Shown piece after piece: positions 38,391-49,597 of a stretch of DNA of 64,000 nucleotides. Source of the stretch: Pomphorhynchus laevis (Eukaryota > Acanthocephala > Palaeacanthocephala > Echinorhynchida > Pomphorhynchidae). Below the pieces are notes generated by a model that did not search any database, had not been told where the DNA came from, and saw nothing but the letters and a program-made list of their open reading frames with translations. The stretch is taken from assembly GCA_012934845.2 (NCBI GenBank), contig WNNJ02002500.1, positions 1 through 64,000 of the forward strand, read 5' to 3'. Position numbers and translations under genes: made by a program. The number at the start of each line of letters is the position of its first letter. The stretch's first letter is position 1.

Positions 38391-40100
38391 TCGTACGGAG
38401 AGGGTATCTCCAGCGATGCACCTTTGAACCCTATGAGGTTTTGGTCATATGTAAGAAACAACATAACTATTGTCACTGCGATTAGCTTAATTCAAATGCC
38501 AGCTGAGACTTTTACAGAACCGTCTCATATCGCCCAACATTTAGCTGATAGCTTATCAGTGCAAGCTTCGATTACTGACAAAGAGCGTGACTTTAGTTGA
38601 AAGTATGCTTCGATTGCACATCGGTGTTGTGTTCGTCCACTCAGAATTGATTAGGTGTTGAACGAGGTTATAAAGCTCGATCCGTTTGCATCTCCTGAAC
38701 CAGACAATATTACCTCATTCCCGGTCCAAAATCCAAGCGAACGTACTGAGTAATTGTTTAACTCTGTTTTTCAGATTTGGCTTGGACACATATTGGTCCT
38801 GATAGTTGGACATGTGCATTTGTAGTACCCATTCCCAAAAAAGATTCTGCTAGCTTTTGTGCGGGTTTTCGGCTTATCAGTTTAACCAGTGCATATTGCA
38901 AACTCTTAGAAAGACTAATAGCTAATGGAATCAGAGATCATCTGATCTCTAATCATATTGGATGTTCATGCCTAACTAATTTACTAACTGCGCGTGAAAA
39001 ATGGACAGATTCTCTGAGTGCTAGGTTCCAGGTTCATACAGTCTTCCTTTACTTTTCGTAAGCCTTTGAAAGGGTGCCACATGATGGCATAGTTTTGGAC
39101 TATATAGTAATGGACTCCATTAGTATATTTGTGAGTGGGTCAGGTAATTTCTATCAAATAGATCTTTCAGAGTTTGTGTAGGAGGTGCGCTTTCTGACTT
39201 GGTGAATGTTAATTCTGTAGTGCCCCAAGGATCAGTCCTTGGCCCACAACTCTATATAATCTTTATGAATGATATGCTATTCAGCTTATCATGCTCTCAT
39301 CTAGCTATTGCAGACAATTTAAAGATTTGGTAGAATATTATAAGTCTTGCGGATCGAATATCTTTACAAAATGATCTAAACTCTCTGTCCATTAATGCGG
39401 ATCTACTGGATTACGGTTGAATGCTGAAAAATGTGTCCCTATGTAATTAGATCATCCGTATGAAACTCCTAGATACTATATTGGAGACATTGTCTTCAGG
39501 GGAATGTCTCAACATAAAGATTCAGGTATTATTGTACATCGATCCTTGAAAACAAAGTTGAACACTGACTTCACTCTAAATATAGCTACTCGGGCATTAT
39601 ATTGCATAAAATGCGCATTCGTCAGCTTAATCTGTCAAATGTTCAAGAAGTTATTCACCTCCCTCATCGGGCCATACTTAAAATACTGCATTCAAGCTTA
39701 TTTTCCGGTAACCAAGCGAGAACTATTAGACCTAGAGTCTATTCTTAGGCGAGGTTCGAGGCTTTATGGTGGCTTAAGTGGTAGTGCTCGAGGCTGTATA
39801 TTAGCTTAGGTGATAAATCTTAGCCGTATTGGAATGTCGGTAGTGAGAGGTTCATAGATTTGGAAATGCTTTGTATATGGCACATGTCGAATGATGCGAT
39901 GGGTTATCCCACCGATGTAATGGCTTGTCGAGTATGTAGGTTGCGGGGACATAGTAGAGTTTTGTATAAATCTAGATTTGGCATATTATCGAAAATATTT
40001 AGTCTGTCGAGGAGAGGAATTCACATGTGGAATTCGCTGAATGAGTAACTCGTTACTGCCCCCAGCTTAAACACGTTCAAATTACACAATTCAGTACCTA
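38391..40100 (+). pseudogene. CR1-like reverse transcriptase remnant
   Basis: WTCAFVVPIPKKDSASFCAG...FRLISLTSAYCKLLERLIA (38777-39061), a degraded GAPRISP/VPQGS region near 39230, IADNLKIW in place of YADDLKIW, and the C-terminal SKIFSLSRRGIHMWNSLNE near 40040. Inactive. Confidence 0.7.
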
Positions 40101-40124
40101 TGCTGAAATATCCTATTTAGCTAC

Positions 40125-40447
40125 GATATATACGTCATTAGCATGTATTTGGCTCCACTGTTACGTTAACTCGATGAATAGATACATAAACCTGATAGCA
40201 TATCAGTTCCTCCTGATGACCTCTAATCCTTATTCTGATACATCGTCGATTATTTAATAGTCAATTCATAAAAATTCACTTTTATTTTAAATTTCAATTT
40301 TAAGTTTAACTTGATATAAGTTCTATGAAATCTTATATAAAAATTATTAATTATTTATAATTATTTATAATTAAATTATTTTAATTTCATTTAGCATGAT
40401 TTTTTATTTATAAATAAAATACGTAGACTCAATTACCTGATCAGATT
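40125..40447 (+). mobile_element. solo Penelope-like tail
   Basis: ATTAGCATGTATTTGGCTCC, then CAGTTCCTCCTGATGACCTC, then the end ACGTAGACTCAATTACCTGA. No coding part. The hammerhead-like stems are partly lost. It ends just before the bHLH-zipper gene and so may supply its upstream sequence. Confidence 0.6.
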
Positions 40448-40547
40448 ACTAAAGCTATCAATGACACATATTGGATATATACACTATCATCAGATTTGGA
40501 TACAAACGCTTTTCATTTTACCTAAACATTTCGTAGGAAATGCTGAG

Positions 40548-40644
40548 GTAATAGATGCTGATGCTGTTTTACTAACAAGTTTATACGCTGTTCACAAAGA
40601 TAAATATATTGTTGCTGTTGGTCTTATTTTAAAATATATTTTTA
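40548..40644 (+). other. candidate intron in the bHLH-zipper 5' leader
   Basis: GTAATAG at 40548 and TTTTTAG at 40644 would bound a 97-nt intron, with TTTACTAACA as a branch-site-like string. Inferred from sequence only. Confidence 0.35.
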
Positions 40645-40658
40645 GAATTGAAGTAATT

Positions 40659-40988
40659 ATGTCTGCGAATTCCTCAAATTATAAGTCAGTTAAAAAATTA
40701 GATGGCTTTGAAAGTCGTAGATCCTACAATAACGATTTAGAGCGGAGACGGCGAGAGCAGATAAAAGAATGCTATAGACAGTTAAAAATTCTGGTTCCAT
40801 CTGATCGCTGTTCATCTAAATCATCAAACTCATCAATCCTTCAAGTTGCTCAAAAATACATTTCCGAATTACGAGAGAAATCTAATCGCTTAAGAAATCA
40901 AGTTGCTATGCTGGAAGAAGAAAATGATGCAATTCTCGCATCATTAGGAGAAGATGCACTTGATATTGAAATTGACTGGCAAAAATAA
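40659..40988 (+). CDS. small Myc/Max-type bHLH-leucine zipper protein
   Basis: 109 residues. The basic region and helix 1 are SRRSYNNDLERRRREQIKEC then YRQLKILVPS, the loop is Ser-rich, helix 2 is SILQVAQKYISELREKSNRL, then a zipper with Leu every seven (LREKSNRLRNQVAMLEEEN) and an acidic tail EDALDIEIDWQK. The family binds E-box DNA as dimers and regulates transcription. Glu and Arg of the H-x-x-x-E-x-x-x-R contact set are kept, but the His position reads Asn. The frame is open upstream to 40461, but I prefer ATG 40659: a T-rich TTTTTAG acceptor precedes it at 40638-40644, a GAG|GTAATAG donor lies near 40547, and the upstream part is not family-like. No intron interrupts the coding part. Confidence 0.75.
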   Translation: MSANSSNYKSVKKLDGFESRRSYNNDLERRRREQIKECYRQLKILVPSDRCSSKSSNSSILQVAQKYISELREKSNRLRNQVAMLEEENDAILASLGEDALDIEIDWQK

Positions 40989-42116
40989 ATTTAAAAATAT
41001 TGACTGTGCAATTCTTTGAATTATTTTTATACAGTTCTTTGGATAGTAGTATGGCGAGCATTTAAAGAGCTGAGAATTTTAAAGGACAAAACTGCAACAT
41101 ATTCTACCACATATCATATTAATTTTCAATGATTTCACTCTCAGCTTTCAAAAGCTTAATTGAATTAAAATGATTTAAATTTTTTTGTATTTGTAGTATA
41201 ATAGCACTGATAAATATATAATACAGATGAAAAAATATAATATATAATAAATATATAAGATATAAATATATATTTAAACAAATATATAATAAAGATGAAA
41301 AATCTAAAAATTATAAAAATATAAATTAGAAAATAATTTAACGATTAAATTATCATTGAATTTGATAATAGAGTTGTCAGGGTTTAGTACTATATTTAGG
41401 ATAAACTTTCGAATGAAACAATGAAGCTACAAACTTTTAAGGGCACTTTTTATGTAAAATTAAAATAGTTATTTTCCATTAAGTCTTTTGTTTTACCTGA
41501 GCTCTTCCATAAATATAATTTAAATATATATAAAATAAAAATTGAAGGAAAATATAAAAATTGTTTTCAAGTTAAAAATTCGAATTCTGCAGTTAAAGAA
41601 TAGAGGTTTCCAACTATTCTAGCATAATTTGTATAAGTGCCTACATATGTATTTCATATATTCACAGCGACTGTCACAGAAAATAATATTATTTTTTAAT
41701 TTGATTTTTTTAGCGATTTTGACATTGTGGCATATCGGTGTTTTTATTCAAATGTTTGATAATATAGTGGTGAAATACATGCAAAAACATTAAGGCACCA
41801 TTATTTCAAGTTAAGAAGATATTTAGATTAAAATTTTAATAATTAAAATAATAGTCAAATGTTTTAAATTCATTCTCCTTTATTTTTTACAACATAGTTT
41901 GATAGCCTTTTAACGACTCTTAAGAACGCTAACATCAAGAAAATTCATAAAAATAAAATAAATATAATAATCAGTTACACGGTTATGAAATCATTTTATT
42001 CGCTCTGTCTGATTATCTAAGCCAATTCAGTATTTTCGATTGGGATTTTGTACGATCACATATACCGACTATTGCAATTTGCAAGTAATTCCAGAAATAT
42101 AAAATAATTCATTCAA
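40989..42116. other. AT-rich sequence downstream of the bHLH-zipper gene
   Basis: Probably includes its 3' untranslated region. No other gene recognised. Confidence 0.45.
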
Positions 42117-42128
42117 ATATGTCTATTC

Positions 42129-42193
42129 ATGCAAATATGGTCCATTTATGCAAATATGGTTTATTAATGCAAATATGGTCCATTTATGCAAAT
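42129..42193 (+). promoter_or_regulatory. four ATGCAAAT octamers spaced exactly 19 bp
   Basis: ATGCAAAT at 42129, 42148, 42167 and 42186 within a short tandem repeat of ATGCAAATATGGTCCATTT. ATGCAAAT is the classical binding octamer of POU-domain factors. Whether this is a regulatory cluster or only a small tandem repeat cannot be told from sequence. Confidence 0.45.
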
Positions 42194-42647
42194 TTTTAAC
42201 TTTGCATGGTCCATCCACCAGTCCCCTAATATTCCAAATAACAGTCATCTACACGGGTAAGTATTATAAGAAGATATTTGCTAAACAGTCCGAAAATCCA
42301 AAATATACTTTACCTACAAAGGCTTAAAAGCCCTTTAATCAATTCCCAACTCATTGTTTACAGTTTATCATGCACATCAAATTCATTTTAGTGTTAAAAA
42401 TCACATGGTGTTGTAAATATTATGCTCACATTATTTTCCAAATTTCAACTTATATACAGATTAAATTATCTGAATAATTATATTTTATAATTTGTAAAAA
42501 AACATTTGTTTTTATATACAACAACTTGAGATCCTGGAATTATTATAAATTATTATTACATACATAGCATTATCCACAAGGATAATGATTATCCACGAGG
42601 CTGTTTTGCTCGATCACGACAATAAAAAGAAAGAAAAAAGAAATAGG
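42194..42647. other. AT-rich sequence
   Basis: Nothing recognised. Confidence 0.4.
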
Positions 42648-43130
42648 TCATTTATAGAACGCCTCGATTCGACGTACCACATTCGGCTTCATTAACCATT
42701 TTTTCAGCATTTTTCGAAAATTCAGAGAGCTCGCAGCATTCACAACAAAAAAGGATAAATCATTCCATAAGTTAAACGCTCGGTGGGAAAGTCGAAATTT
42801 TTTAGATAATTTTCCATGGCACAAAATATCTAGACAAAGATAATGTCCTTTTATTTCTTGTCGACAATTTATCCTAGTAACTTTAATAAAGAATCCTACA
42901 AACTGATGTACGATGTGATACATATAACACATGTCTAGTAACACGAAACGACAAAATATGGAACTCAATCCAAGATGAAAGAGCCGCTGCCCATAAGGGA
43001 GAGTCATCAAGCTAGGAGATAAGCGTGTAACACTGTGTAGTATGCGTTCATACTTTGAGATTTCATCGTTCGTACATGGAAATGCAATTGGTTCAGCATA
43101 TTAGATCAATGGTTGAATCTTAGCCTTGTA
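42648..43130 (-). pseudogene. 3'-terminal fragment of a CR1-like LINE ORF2
   Basis: Reads LCLDILCHGKLSKKFRLSHR then AFNLWNDLSFFVVNAASSLN then FRKMLKKWLM. It matches by eye LTVKTLHNGKLSRISRLSHR and AVRMWNLLPEDM of the LINE at 45.8-49.0 kb. 5' truncated. Confidence 0.7.
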
Positions 43131-44688
43131 CAATATGGCCAATGACTGAGGATTCGGTGTGGAGAAACAACTCCTAATTATATGTAATTATATGGAGTTG
43201 GATCCCAACTTAATTGTATCGAGATAATTTATTATCTCGATACATTGTATCTCGATACTTAATTGTTTCGAGATCACAATTTAATTCTATCGAGATAAAA
43301 CATCGAGATAGATTGTCCACGTTTGCAACATGATTTAGATACGATTAGTATATGGAGTACGATTAGCTCTTTACTCTCTCAACTATCCTTGAACGGTCTT
43401 GGTCGTGGAGACATTGGTGTAGACATAATAGCGTTGATTTTTTCGACTAATTATTAAGTGACATCTCTGATATTTATTAAAAACTGTTTTTTTTCTTTCC
43501 TTTTACATATTTCAATTACAGTTTAAAATATCTTTTCGAGCCATTCAACACATGCGTTGTCATCACGTAGCGGTTTGCTGATCAATGCGTGAAGATTCCA
43601 AACCATCTGAAAATCGTTCAAACTCAATATAATTTCAGTTTTCTCATTATTGAAGAAATAAAACCAGCTTTTTAAATTTTTAAAATTGTTAAAAATAAAT
43701 TTATTTTTATTCAAGATAATAAAGTAATGATGTCAATTTTTTTGTGTATACGTTGATTTGTTGTAAGTTGGAAATAATAAGTTAAAAATGATAATAGGAT
43801 ATCATACCAAAGTGCTTAAAAAGTATTTTGAAGTTCAAAAAATTAAATTTTGTTTTACAACGTAATACATGTTAAATCAATCTCAAACTTGAAAATAATG
43901 TAGATATATGATTTGTAATCGTATTATAATAATATTGCAGTAAACAAACTACTAACAAGGGCAATGGTAAAATTTTAATTATTTTTGTTTTAATTTAAAA
44001 AATTAAAATTTAATTTTTTTCAACATACTGAATAATTCAATTCATAAGTTTTTGTGTAAATGTTAAATGATAGATGGTAGATATTGTGAGATGAAAAAAG
44101 TATGGGTTATCATATCGATTTTTTAGAAAAAATTATTTTTAAGTTCAAAAAATTGAACATTTTCTCTGAAGCGTAATAGACGTCGTATCGAGCTAAACCT
44201 TATATGTGGTGTAGATACATAATGTGCTATCATTGTGTGATAATTTTTAACTAATCCGAACACTTACTTGAAAAATATTCAAATTTTAATTTTTTGAAAA
44301 CAAAATTAATTTTAATTTTAAACTTTACCTACACTATGCTGCAAAAAAATGAAAGATGTTTTTTAAATGTCTAATAAAGGTCTTTCGTTTTTTATAATTT
44401 TTTTCTTGCCTAGTTGTGTACGCCTTTCGGAAATGTTGCCAAACGATCATCAGTTTTGTACAGAGATCCAATAAATAAACGCTTCCACATTTTTGGTATA
44501 CATTCATGGTAAAGGAACTATAATGCTCTTTTTGATGTGATAACGAATAACTTTTGTAGGTACTGGACTTACGTTTGAGCTCGTCGCATCCAACTAACCG
44601 TGATCTACAATTTTTCTTATTGGTGGCTGAAATAAATTCGGTATCACCGAAAAAAAAATCATTTATTTACCCGAGGTAGTAAAATCAT
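43131..44688. other. AT-rich sequence with short TCGAGATA repeats
   Basis: 43200-43320 has repeated ATCTCGATAC / TATCGAGATA pieces that form small palindromes. The remainder is AT-rich with no recognised gene. Confidence 0.4.
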
Positions 44689-45335
44689 TTATTTACCCGT
44701 GAAGTAATTGATCAGATTTTTGACAGTGTCGACAGGAAAATAAGCTATATGAAGTTGACAACTGTATTGCGCATTATCCCTACCGCTCTGCCGCTCAAAG
44801 GTTTGAAATTCCCGGTCTAGAAGTAAATCTTGAGCTGCCCTTTGTGATGTCGAAGGAAAGGAACGACTTTCCCTCTGATGACAAACCCAGTATTGTATCA
44901 TCTACCCAATACTCAAAATTTAGATAAATTCGTTGTTTAGTTTCAATCATCAATATGTAGACATGGGGTTCAACATTGGCGTCCGGCAAAGTAAACGCCG
45001 ATTTAGTGTGACGTTGATCAGTGTATGAATCCAATCCCAAAAGAGCATTTACTGCTTGGAATGCTTGCACCTGATATATGCCTGAATTACAAGAACCCAC
45101 ACATTGTTCAGTTTCATGCATCTGGTCTAGATGGTATGACTTAGGCAAGGTAGTAGCCAGCTGTAGTAACTGGGCTACTGGTAATTCTGTATAAATACTC
45201 ACACTTTTTATATTGCTTGCCGTTGTAAGAAAAATTGTAAAGAAAACTTAACTGCTGGATGTCTAATACAACGAATATCCAATACAACGGAAAGCAAATA
45301 TCATTCGACAAAGATTCAAGATATATCGGAGGCAA
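44689..45335 (-). pseudogene. unidentified protein-like reading frame, frameshifted
   Basis: The main frame, 45202-44795, reads MSIYTELPVAQLLQLATTLP...CVGSCNSGIYQVQAFQAVNA...YWVDDTILGLSSEGKSF. After a frameshift near 44830 it continues AAQDLLLDREFQTFERQSGR...QLHIAYFPVDTVKNLINYFT and stops at 44689. Composition is less AT-rich than its surroundings and amino-acid use is protein-like. I recognise no family. Its position next to LINE fragments suggests a mobile-element protein or a retrocopy. Confidence 0.35.
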
Positions 45336-45359
45336 TTAGTTTGGGCATACTGACCCTGC

Positions 45360-45790
45360 TGATTTAAGATTATTTAGTTTGTGTCTTACATTCTCAACGG
45401 AAAATAAATCAAAACTACAAGAAAAAAGATCCAGCAGGAATATTGGCTATTTGTGAATTTGAGTGTTGTTTAATCAATTTGAAAAGATTGGCAAATGCAT
45501 TAGCGATGCCAGTTTTCTGTAAAATATTTTCCACATTCCGATATGAGTTTATGCACACGCCCATCTCTAGTTTCAAAGTTTGTCTAAACAAAGAGCTCTG
45601 ATTAAAGACAGATTGTTAAGCTAATCGCTCTTGAAAATTTCGTCGTTTTTGCCGTTTCATGGGTGTAGATTGGTTGCGGACTAATAAAAGTAATGTGAAC
45701 TAGCTGACCATGTTTAAATTTGATAAATGCAATATGTTTAACTTTTAATGCTTTTCAAAGCTCACCGTCAAACCAAGGTTTGCTACACAA
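45360..45790 (-). pseudogene. LINE fragment between endonuclease and reverse transcriptase
   Basis: In shifting frames: KPWFDGEL, KALKVKHIAFIKFKHGQLVH, and later LFRQTLKLEMGVCINSYRNV then ENILQKTGIANAFANLFK. The PWFDxEL block is the usual linker after the endonuclease of CR1-like LINEs. It is opposite in strand to the next element. Confidence 0.5.
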
Positions 45791-46005
45791 AACCAAAAAT
45801 ATTATCATTTAACAAATAATGAATTTCGTCATGTTTCAAAATGCAGGTGTTTTGACTCTATCATATATTAAATGTCTTATGTGTACTTGTGTTACTCATG
45901 TTGATGCGGGTCAAAAAATGTGTATTGATGCCTTTTGGTTCTTATCTCAATTGTCTTGTGTGTATTCAGTTCGTCCAAAAGGATATCGATATATAAAAGG
46001 GGGTT

Positions 46006-47058
46006 ATGGTATTAAATAGAACGGTTTCAATTCAAGATCGTTTTAAAAACTCAACAAAGGAAGCTTTAGGAGACTTGGTTTCATTTCGTACCATCTTATC
46101 GAAAAGTCCGGTGAATTACGGTAGTCATCCTATCAGAATTGCATGTTCCAATGTTCGCAGCTTAGTCTCTAAATTTGATAAGTTCAACTTTTATTTATCA
46201 AACAGCGACGTGTATATTTCCGCACTCACTGAGACCTGGCTGCACAGTGGTATTGATAACAATTGTGTTAATATCCCGGGCTTCTCACTATTAAGAACTG
46301 ACCGCGGAAACACCCGCCGTGGTGGTTGGGTTGCGATATATGTAGACAACAAAATGATTGTGACCAACGTCATGTCATATCGAGATTATGATCTATTGGA
46401 GTCGATCTCTTTAACAGTGAAATCGGGTGATACGACAATATCGATTTGCGTTTGCTATCGTACTCCGCGCACTTGCTGCTTGAAACATAACATGGTCAGT
46501 TATTTCACGAAAGTATCGAAACCGTCCAATTTCATCCTTCTTGGTGACTTTAATATTCCGAACCTAACTGGAAGCTCCCCTTTCGAATGTCCTCGCGGTG
46601 TAAGTCAGATGGATGTCGACTTATGGAATTTTCTTGTGGACGATTTAGCACTTATACAACAAGTCACTAAGTCAACTAGGTTTATGGGAAATAGCTGCTC
46701 GTTATTGGATTTAGTTTTTAGTAAAACATTTCTTGACATATGTGAAGTTCAATATGACCCTCTCATTGGACTCAGTGACCATCTTGTCATTAAGCTTTAT
46801 ACTGGTTTCTGTGCCGAAGCCCCACCTAACGCAGTTAAGTACTTCAAACGCAAATGGAATAAGGTGGATACGGATGCCCTCGGTAAGCTTACAGTACGAT
46901 TGGGTCTTCACAACATTGTTGTCAGTGATATCGATGATTGGAAAACTTTGTCTGTTTCTCTCAACTATCTTACGGATTGTGTATCCCCATTGAAAACCGT
47001 ACAATCCTCTTCGAAACTTAAACCTCCGTGGTTTGATCAGAGTTACTTGACATTTTGA
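46006..47058 (+). pseudogene. CR1-like AP endonuclease domain
   Basis: 350 open codons. From about residue 46: IRIACSNVRSLVSKF (catalytic Asn), then ALTETWLHSGI (catalytic Glu), ICVCYRTPR, LLGDFNIPNL (catalytic Asp), STRFMGNSCSLLDLVF and GLSDHLVIKLY (catalytic Asp-His). It ends in the linker KPPWFDQSYLTF. The domain itself appears intact, but ORF2 stops here. Confidence 0.8.
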
Positions 47059-47242
47059 AGATGCGAAATAAGCTATTTAAGTCATCTCTGAAAATTCAGG
47101 ATCTTCGGTCAGAATACTTTCAATATCGTCGTCGTTTCAGCTCTATTAAGAAAATAAAAAGACAGGTATGAAGCTTGAATAATATCATCATATCGAACTT
47201 CTTCCAAACCATTCTGGCGGTATGTGAATCAAAATAAAAAAA

Positions 47243-48887
47243 ATGATTCAATCAATCACAGTGTTAAATCATGAGGGCAGAATTGTACGAGAACCTGATG
47301 AAATCGTGAGTGTGATAGTGACAGCGTTTGAACTTGATTGTTCCACGCCATCTAAAGGCTTCCGTATAGCGCACACTCCTGAGGCATTCACGTCGTATAT
47401 GCCGCTTGTTCACCCGGCTGAGATTTCGCGGGAACTGCACGGATTGTCACCATATACTTCGGCCGGCCCTGACGGTATACACCCCTTTATCCTCTGGAAT
47501 TTCCATGATCTATTAGCATCGCCACTATCAGAGATGTTTAACATTTTGATACATACTTCGCGCATCCCTGATCACTGGAGACAATCTTACGTCATCCCGA
47601 TTCATAAAAAGGGTAGCAGAGACGATTTGTTCAATTATCGTGCAGTATGCCTGACGAGTATTGTATGCAAATACCTCGAGAGGTTTGTCACCCATCTCAG
47701 CATGGCTTTCGTACCGGCAGTTCATGCCTTAGCAATCTAATTACGGCACGTGAAAGTTGGACAGACATAGTTGCAAACGGGGATATGGTTGATGTAATTT
47801 ACATTGACTTTAGTAGGGCGTTCGACCGAGTACCGCACGATCTTTTGCACTTACTGTTGACTCAATACGGGATTGATCCGAGTGTAGTTGGTTGGATCGA
47901 GTCGTTCCTGAAAGGTCGATCATATCAAGTTAGGTTAGGGAGTAGCCTTTCTTCTCCATGAAATACTTACGCAGGTGTTCCTCAGGTATCGGTCCTGGGA
48001 CCCTTGTTATTCAATATTTTTCTTCAGGATCTACTTGTAAGATTAGAATGTGATGTACTAGCGTTTGCGGATGACCTGAAGTTATGGAAGTGTGTTCGTT
48101 CATGATAACTGTTTGGAGCTTCAAGATGACCTCGACACTTAAGCATATGGAGCAGGACGAGGGTTTGCTTTTGAATACCTCGAAGTGCAGTCACATGCAC
48201 TTAGGAGTTAAGAAATTTTCTTTTGTGTATAATTTAGGTGGTGAGTCAATTGAACATGTACAGTGCACTAGAGTCTTAGGGGTACTTGTGCACGAATCGT
48301 TAAAGAGTCGTCCAAACACAGACAGGATTATTCAGTCGACCAGACAATTGAGCTATGTGCTTCGTATGTGCTTTCGTTACCCATCTGTGTTTTGTCTTAA
48401 AGTGATGTATAACTCAATAATTAGGCCCATTTTTTTATACTATACACCAGCAACATTTCCGTGCACGCGAGGCGAGCTGAATGATTTAGAAAATGTTCTT
48501 CGCAGGTTGACGAGGTGCTGTCGTCTTCCGAGTAGTTATTCTTATAGGGATCGCTTGTGAGAGATAGGCATACCGTCGGTTCGGTCTGCGATAGTGTGTA
48601 GCGATATCTTATGCTTCAGAGATATGTTACTCGGACGTAATGGGTTGCCGGCAAACTGTATCCAGCGGAACAAACGTGATACGAATCGGGGCAACTCTTT
48701 GACTGTGAAAACGCTGCACAATGGGAAGCTGTCTAGAATCAGTCGCCTATCGCACCGCGCGGTGAGGATGTGGAACTTACTTCCGGAAGATATGGTCGCT
48801 ATTCAGAGTAGACAGCAGTTCATGCGGAGGATGGATCAATGGCTGTGCGAGACAAACTCACAGTCTATACCGGATAGTTATCCTTAG
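47243..48887 (+). pseudogene. CR1-like reverse transcriptase, frameshifted
   Basis: HWRQSYVIPIHKKGSRDDLF (47.6 kb), then in another frame QHGFRTGSSCLSNLITARES and VIYIDFSRAFDRVPHDLLHL (motif A). It continues as AGVPQVSVLGPLLFNIFLQ (motif B, with Val for Gly), FADDLKLWKCVRS (motif C) and finally GKLSRISRLSHRAVRMWNLL. Minimum three frameshifts. Confidence 0.75.
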
Positions 48888-49160
48888 TGGGATTGTTGAA
48901 TTTTTTTCTTTTCAATTTTTTTTTCTTTTTTTTCATGTGATCAGACAAAACAGCCCTACGGCTACAGTCTTGTAATTGAATAAATAAATAAATATTCATT
49001 AATATATTTTACAATTTTTTGTATTTTTGCAATCTAACTTATTGCTATTCAATATATTTTACAATCGAATTTACAAAAACCTACTTATTACTTAAAGTTT
49101 GATTATAAATTTGGTGTTTTTACTTTTTCGCAAATAAAATTATTTTTTTAAAGCAAAAAA

Positions 49161-49511
49161 ATGATTTCATATGATATGTTATTTTCGTATTTACTTCAGA
49201 CATGCACCGACAACGAGAGGAATTCATTCAGGGTTATGAATATTTTTAGGTTGGATAAAAGGGATAATATTGGAAACACGCGACTTTTAAAAGTTGTTCT
49301 GAATTCAGATGTGATGTGTTCCTTAGATCTACGTAAAGGGTTTCGTCTAACAGGGACCAACATTTTTATGAGAAAAGATCTCTTACCTGAGGAAATAAAA
49401 TTACAGAAAGCGGCACTCACTGAACTTAAGGATCGTAAAGCGAACGGTAAAAGTAATTTGATTATTAAAAATTTCCGAGTAGTGCGGTGCAGAATATATA
49501 CACGCTTTTAG
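49161..49511 (+). pseudogene. CR1-like ORF1 C-terminal fragment (host of the 49.6 kb insertion)
   Basis: NSFRVMNIFRLDKRDNIGNT, RLLKVVLNSDVMCSLDLRKG and FRLTGTNIFMRKDLLPEEIK, ending IIKNFRVVRCRIYTRF. Aligns by eye with the C-terminal domain of the intact ORF1 at 57270-58733 (LIALFRLGKRNALNSKPRLL...VKNFQIVKRR). The N-terminal part with the PHD-like finger is missing. Confidence 0.75.
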
Positions 49512-49597
49512 ATCCGTTCCAAACCTTCAGAAGTGAGCAAGGATGCTCTTCGTCTACTCTGTGTCGCACCACCTATAAGCTCCTTCTAGATTTTTTA
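49436..49597 (+). repeat. 162-bp target-site duplication, left copy
   Basis: From TAAAGCGAACGG to CTTCTAGATTTTTTA. Identical to 51415-51576 except A/G at 49449. It covers the ORF1-ORF2 junction of the host CR1-like element. Confidence 0.85.

Larger units (their letters stand above)
36141..40110 (+). mobile_element. decayed CR1-like LINE
   Basis: Contains in order a CR1-type ORF1 C-terminal part (about 36830-37200), an AP endonuclease (37440-38050) and a reverse transcriptase (38760-40100), with numerous stops and frameshifts. It ends at the border of a Penelope-like tail at about 40125. Related to, but not the same subfamily as, the LINE at 45.8-49.0 kb. Confidence 0.75.
45800..48976 (+). 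mobile_element. CR1-like LINE, nearly complete ORF2 region, inactive
   Basis: Endonuclease 46006-47058, reverse transcriptase 47243-48560 and C-terminal part 48594-48887, then a tail with AATAAATAAATAAATA near 48960. Several frameshifts and stops. Short A-rich microsatellite tails are typical of CR1-like elements. No ORF1 is seen at its 5' end. Confidence 0.8.
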
